Source of the DNA: JBBSQE01 sp038258095
GTDB taxonomy: Bacteria > Actinomycetota > Thermoleophilia > Solirubrobacterales > 70-9
Direction: 5' to 3'
DNA: 15,304 bases
Assembly: GCA_038258095.1 (NCBI GenBank)
Contig: JBBSQE010000061.1
Coordinates: forward strand, 1-15,304
The position numbers and the translations under genes are program-made. How positions within the stretch are numbered: position 1 is the stretch's first letter; every line of letters begins with the position of its first letter. Below, in pieces: positions 14,291-15,304 of the stretch. Below the pieces are notes generated by a model. That model searched no databases and was not told the DNA's origin. It saw only the letters and a program-made list of their open reading frames with translations.

Positions 14291-15012
14291 GTGTGGGTTT
14301 CCACCACCTCGCCCGCCGTGTCGCGGTCGATGTGCTCGTGGGTCTCGAGAAAGCTGCGGGCGGCGGTGAGCGCATCCTCCCGACTGTAGGCCGAGGCGAC
14401 GGGTCGGCTCTCGTGGCGGACGGCGAGCGCGTCGACGATCCCGAGGCGCCAGTCCTCGCGCTTGGCGAGGGCGGCCCAGTGCATGCAGAGGCCCCAGCCC
14501 ATCCCCTGCTCACTGAACGGGGTCACGGCTTCGAGAACCTCCCGGCGCATCAGGCACACCGGCCCGACCTCGACGAATCGGGTCGTGCGGGCGATGTCGC
14601 GGCGGCGGCGGGTGATCCGCCAGGCCGCATCGCTCGTCCACGACTGGGCCGGCTGGGCAAGGTCGAACCCGAGGGCCTCGGCGATCCCGATGAGCCGGTC
14701 GAGAAAGCGGACGGGTAGAGCGACGTCGTCGTCGAGGATCACCGTCCAATCCGCGGCCGGGCCCGGCGAGGTGGCCAGTAGGCGGTTCAGGTTTGCGAAC
14801 TTGCTGCCGGCCATCTCGCTCGCGGTGGTCTCGGAGCCGAGCCGAGGGTCGGGGTCCCCCATTGCCCCGAAAGCGAAACGCACGTCGTGGCGTGACGAGC
14901 GCAGCGCCGGCATGTTCGCGACCAGGCCGGCTGGATCGGGGCCGTAGATCGAGAGCACGTCGACCCTGGCGGGTGCGGCACGATCTGCTGCCGTGTCGAG
15001 GTCGCGGCTCAT
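14263..15012 (-). CDS. GT-A-type glycosyltransferase-like protein with DDD motif
   Basis: A 249-residue soluble protein with the layout of a nucleotide-sugar glycosyltransferase. A first strand VDVLSIYGP (17-25) is followed by SKFANLNRLLA (70-80). WTVILDDDVALPVRFLDRL (89-107) carries the metal-binding DDD. DLAQPAQSW and RFVEVGPVCLMRREVL (145-160) follow, then GMGWGLCMHWAALA (170-183) and VDALAVRHESRPVASAYS (193-210). I recognise this as a family seen in bacterial polysaccharide loci, but its donor and acceptor are unknown. The frame is open to 15270 and a second ATG at 15171 would add 53 residues; that stretch has weaker third-position GC bias and no motif. ATG 15012 leaves a 171-base gap to the divergent gene and is preferred, without a clear ribosome site. 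The C-terminal LPGAGSC is encoded by a hairpin. Confidence 0.7.
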   Translation of the reverse strand: MSRDLDTAADRAAPARVDVLSIYGPDPAGLVANMPALRSSRHDVRFAFGAMGDPDPRLGSETTASEMAGSKFANLNRLLATSPGPAADWTVILDDDVALPVRFLDRLIGIAEALGFDLAQPAQSWTSDAAWRITRRRRDIARTTRFVEVGPVCLMRREVLEAVTPFSEQGMGWGLCMHWAALAKREDWRLGIVDALAVRHESRPVASAYSREDALTAARSFLETHEHIDRDTAGEVVETHTQLPGAGSC

Positions 15013-15183
15013 ACGGGTTGCCCGCGCGTGAGCGCCGAGGCCGGCATCGGCGATGCGTCCAGTCAAGTTGGTCGCGGCCCGCCGGCGTGCCGAACCCACG
15101 GGGAGAATCCCGCCGAACTGCGCCAGATCCGCCGTCGGGAACACCTCCCCCACCCAGTCGGCCTTTAGCATCGCCGGACTCTC

Positions 15184-15304
15184 ATGGATGAACCCTGGCT
15201 TGTCGTCGCTGTGTGCACCAATCGTCCTCTGCGGCTCATCGCCCCGACCCTCGACGCGCTGGCCGGGCAACTGCGGAGCGCCGAGGGTACCGCCGGGCTC
15301 CTGG
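15184..15304 (+). CDS. Partial GT2 glycosyltransferase, N-terminus only
   Basis: An ATG at 15184 opens a frame that runs to the window end: MDEPWLVVAVCTNRP, then LRLIAPTLDALAGQL. This is the typical beginning of a family 2 glycosyltransferase: a first beta strand ending in a CT-N-RP turn that binds the nucleotide, then a helix of the LDALAGQ type. Only 40 codons are visible, so donor, acceptor and total length are unknown. It is divergent from the DDD glycosyltransferase and extends the glycan locus to the right. No clear Shine-Dalgarno precedes it. The opposite-strand frame covering this stretch has no recognisable motif. Confidence 0.6.
   Translation, partial: MDEPWLVVAVCTNRPLRLIAPTLDALAGQLRSAEGTAGLL

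Noticed and set aside
1..15304. CRISPR arrays, tRNA or rRNA genes, insertion sequences, integrases, toxin-antitoxin pairs
   Set aside because: Read for on both strands and none seen. The only repeats are short and listed separately.

Overview
The window is very GC-rich, with G or C at most third codon positions. It carries a double DUF2510 protein, a domain found mainly in Actinomycetota. I infer a high-GC actinomycete, possibly from the Thermoleophilia/Solirubrobacterales; this rests on composition and gene families, not on a marker gene. I see no rRNA, tRNA, CRISPR array, insertion sequence or integrase. Coding density is high and no gap between genes exceeds 200 bases.

Layout. Positions 1-4106 are a leftward run: an acyltransferase-3 membrane protein, an EamA/DMT transporter, a two-module dCTP deaminase, a double-DUF2510 membrane protein and the start of another gene that leaves the window. 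Positions 4134-6355 run rightward and encode a translationally coupled polysaccharide ABC exporter: an ATPase with a Wzt-type C-terminal domain, then a Wzm/TagG-type permease. Positions 6352-9316 run leftward: a serine-acetyltransferase-like hexapeptide protein and two tandem PhyH-family Fe(II)/2-oxoglutarate oxygenases. A SAM methyltransferase follows on the plus strand (9375-10346). Next come a glycosyltransferase and a TylF-type methyltransferase on the minus strand (10486-12589), a polyprenyl-phosphate sugar transferase on the plus strand (12711-14252), a DxD glycosyltransferase on the minus strand (14263-15012), and the first 40 codons of a probable GT2 glycosyltransferase entering at the right edge.

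How the genes fit together (inference). From about 2.9 kb to the right end this looks like a locus for a surface polysaccharide or glycolipid. The sugar transferase would load the first sugar phosphate on a polyprenyl carrier. The glycosyltransferases would extend it. The two methyltransferases, the acetyltransferase, the acyltransferase and the paired PhyH oxygenases would decorate it, and Wzm/Wzt would export it. No Wzx flippase or Wzy polymerase is visible here. The dCTP deaminase and DUF2510 genes look like housekeeping neighbours.

The least expected feature is the pair of PhyH oxygenases. Both are 347 residues, align without a gap and are about 60% identical by hand count, with all iron and 2-oxoglutarate ligands kept. 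They sit between the exporter and an acetyltransferase, which suggests glycan or lipid hydroxylation as part of assembly. Two strong inverted repeats lie between convergent gene pairs (10378-10467 and 14249-14290).
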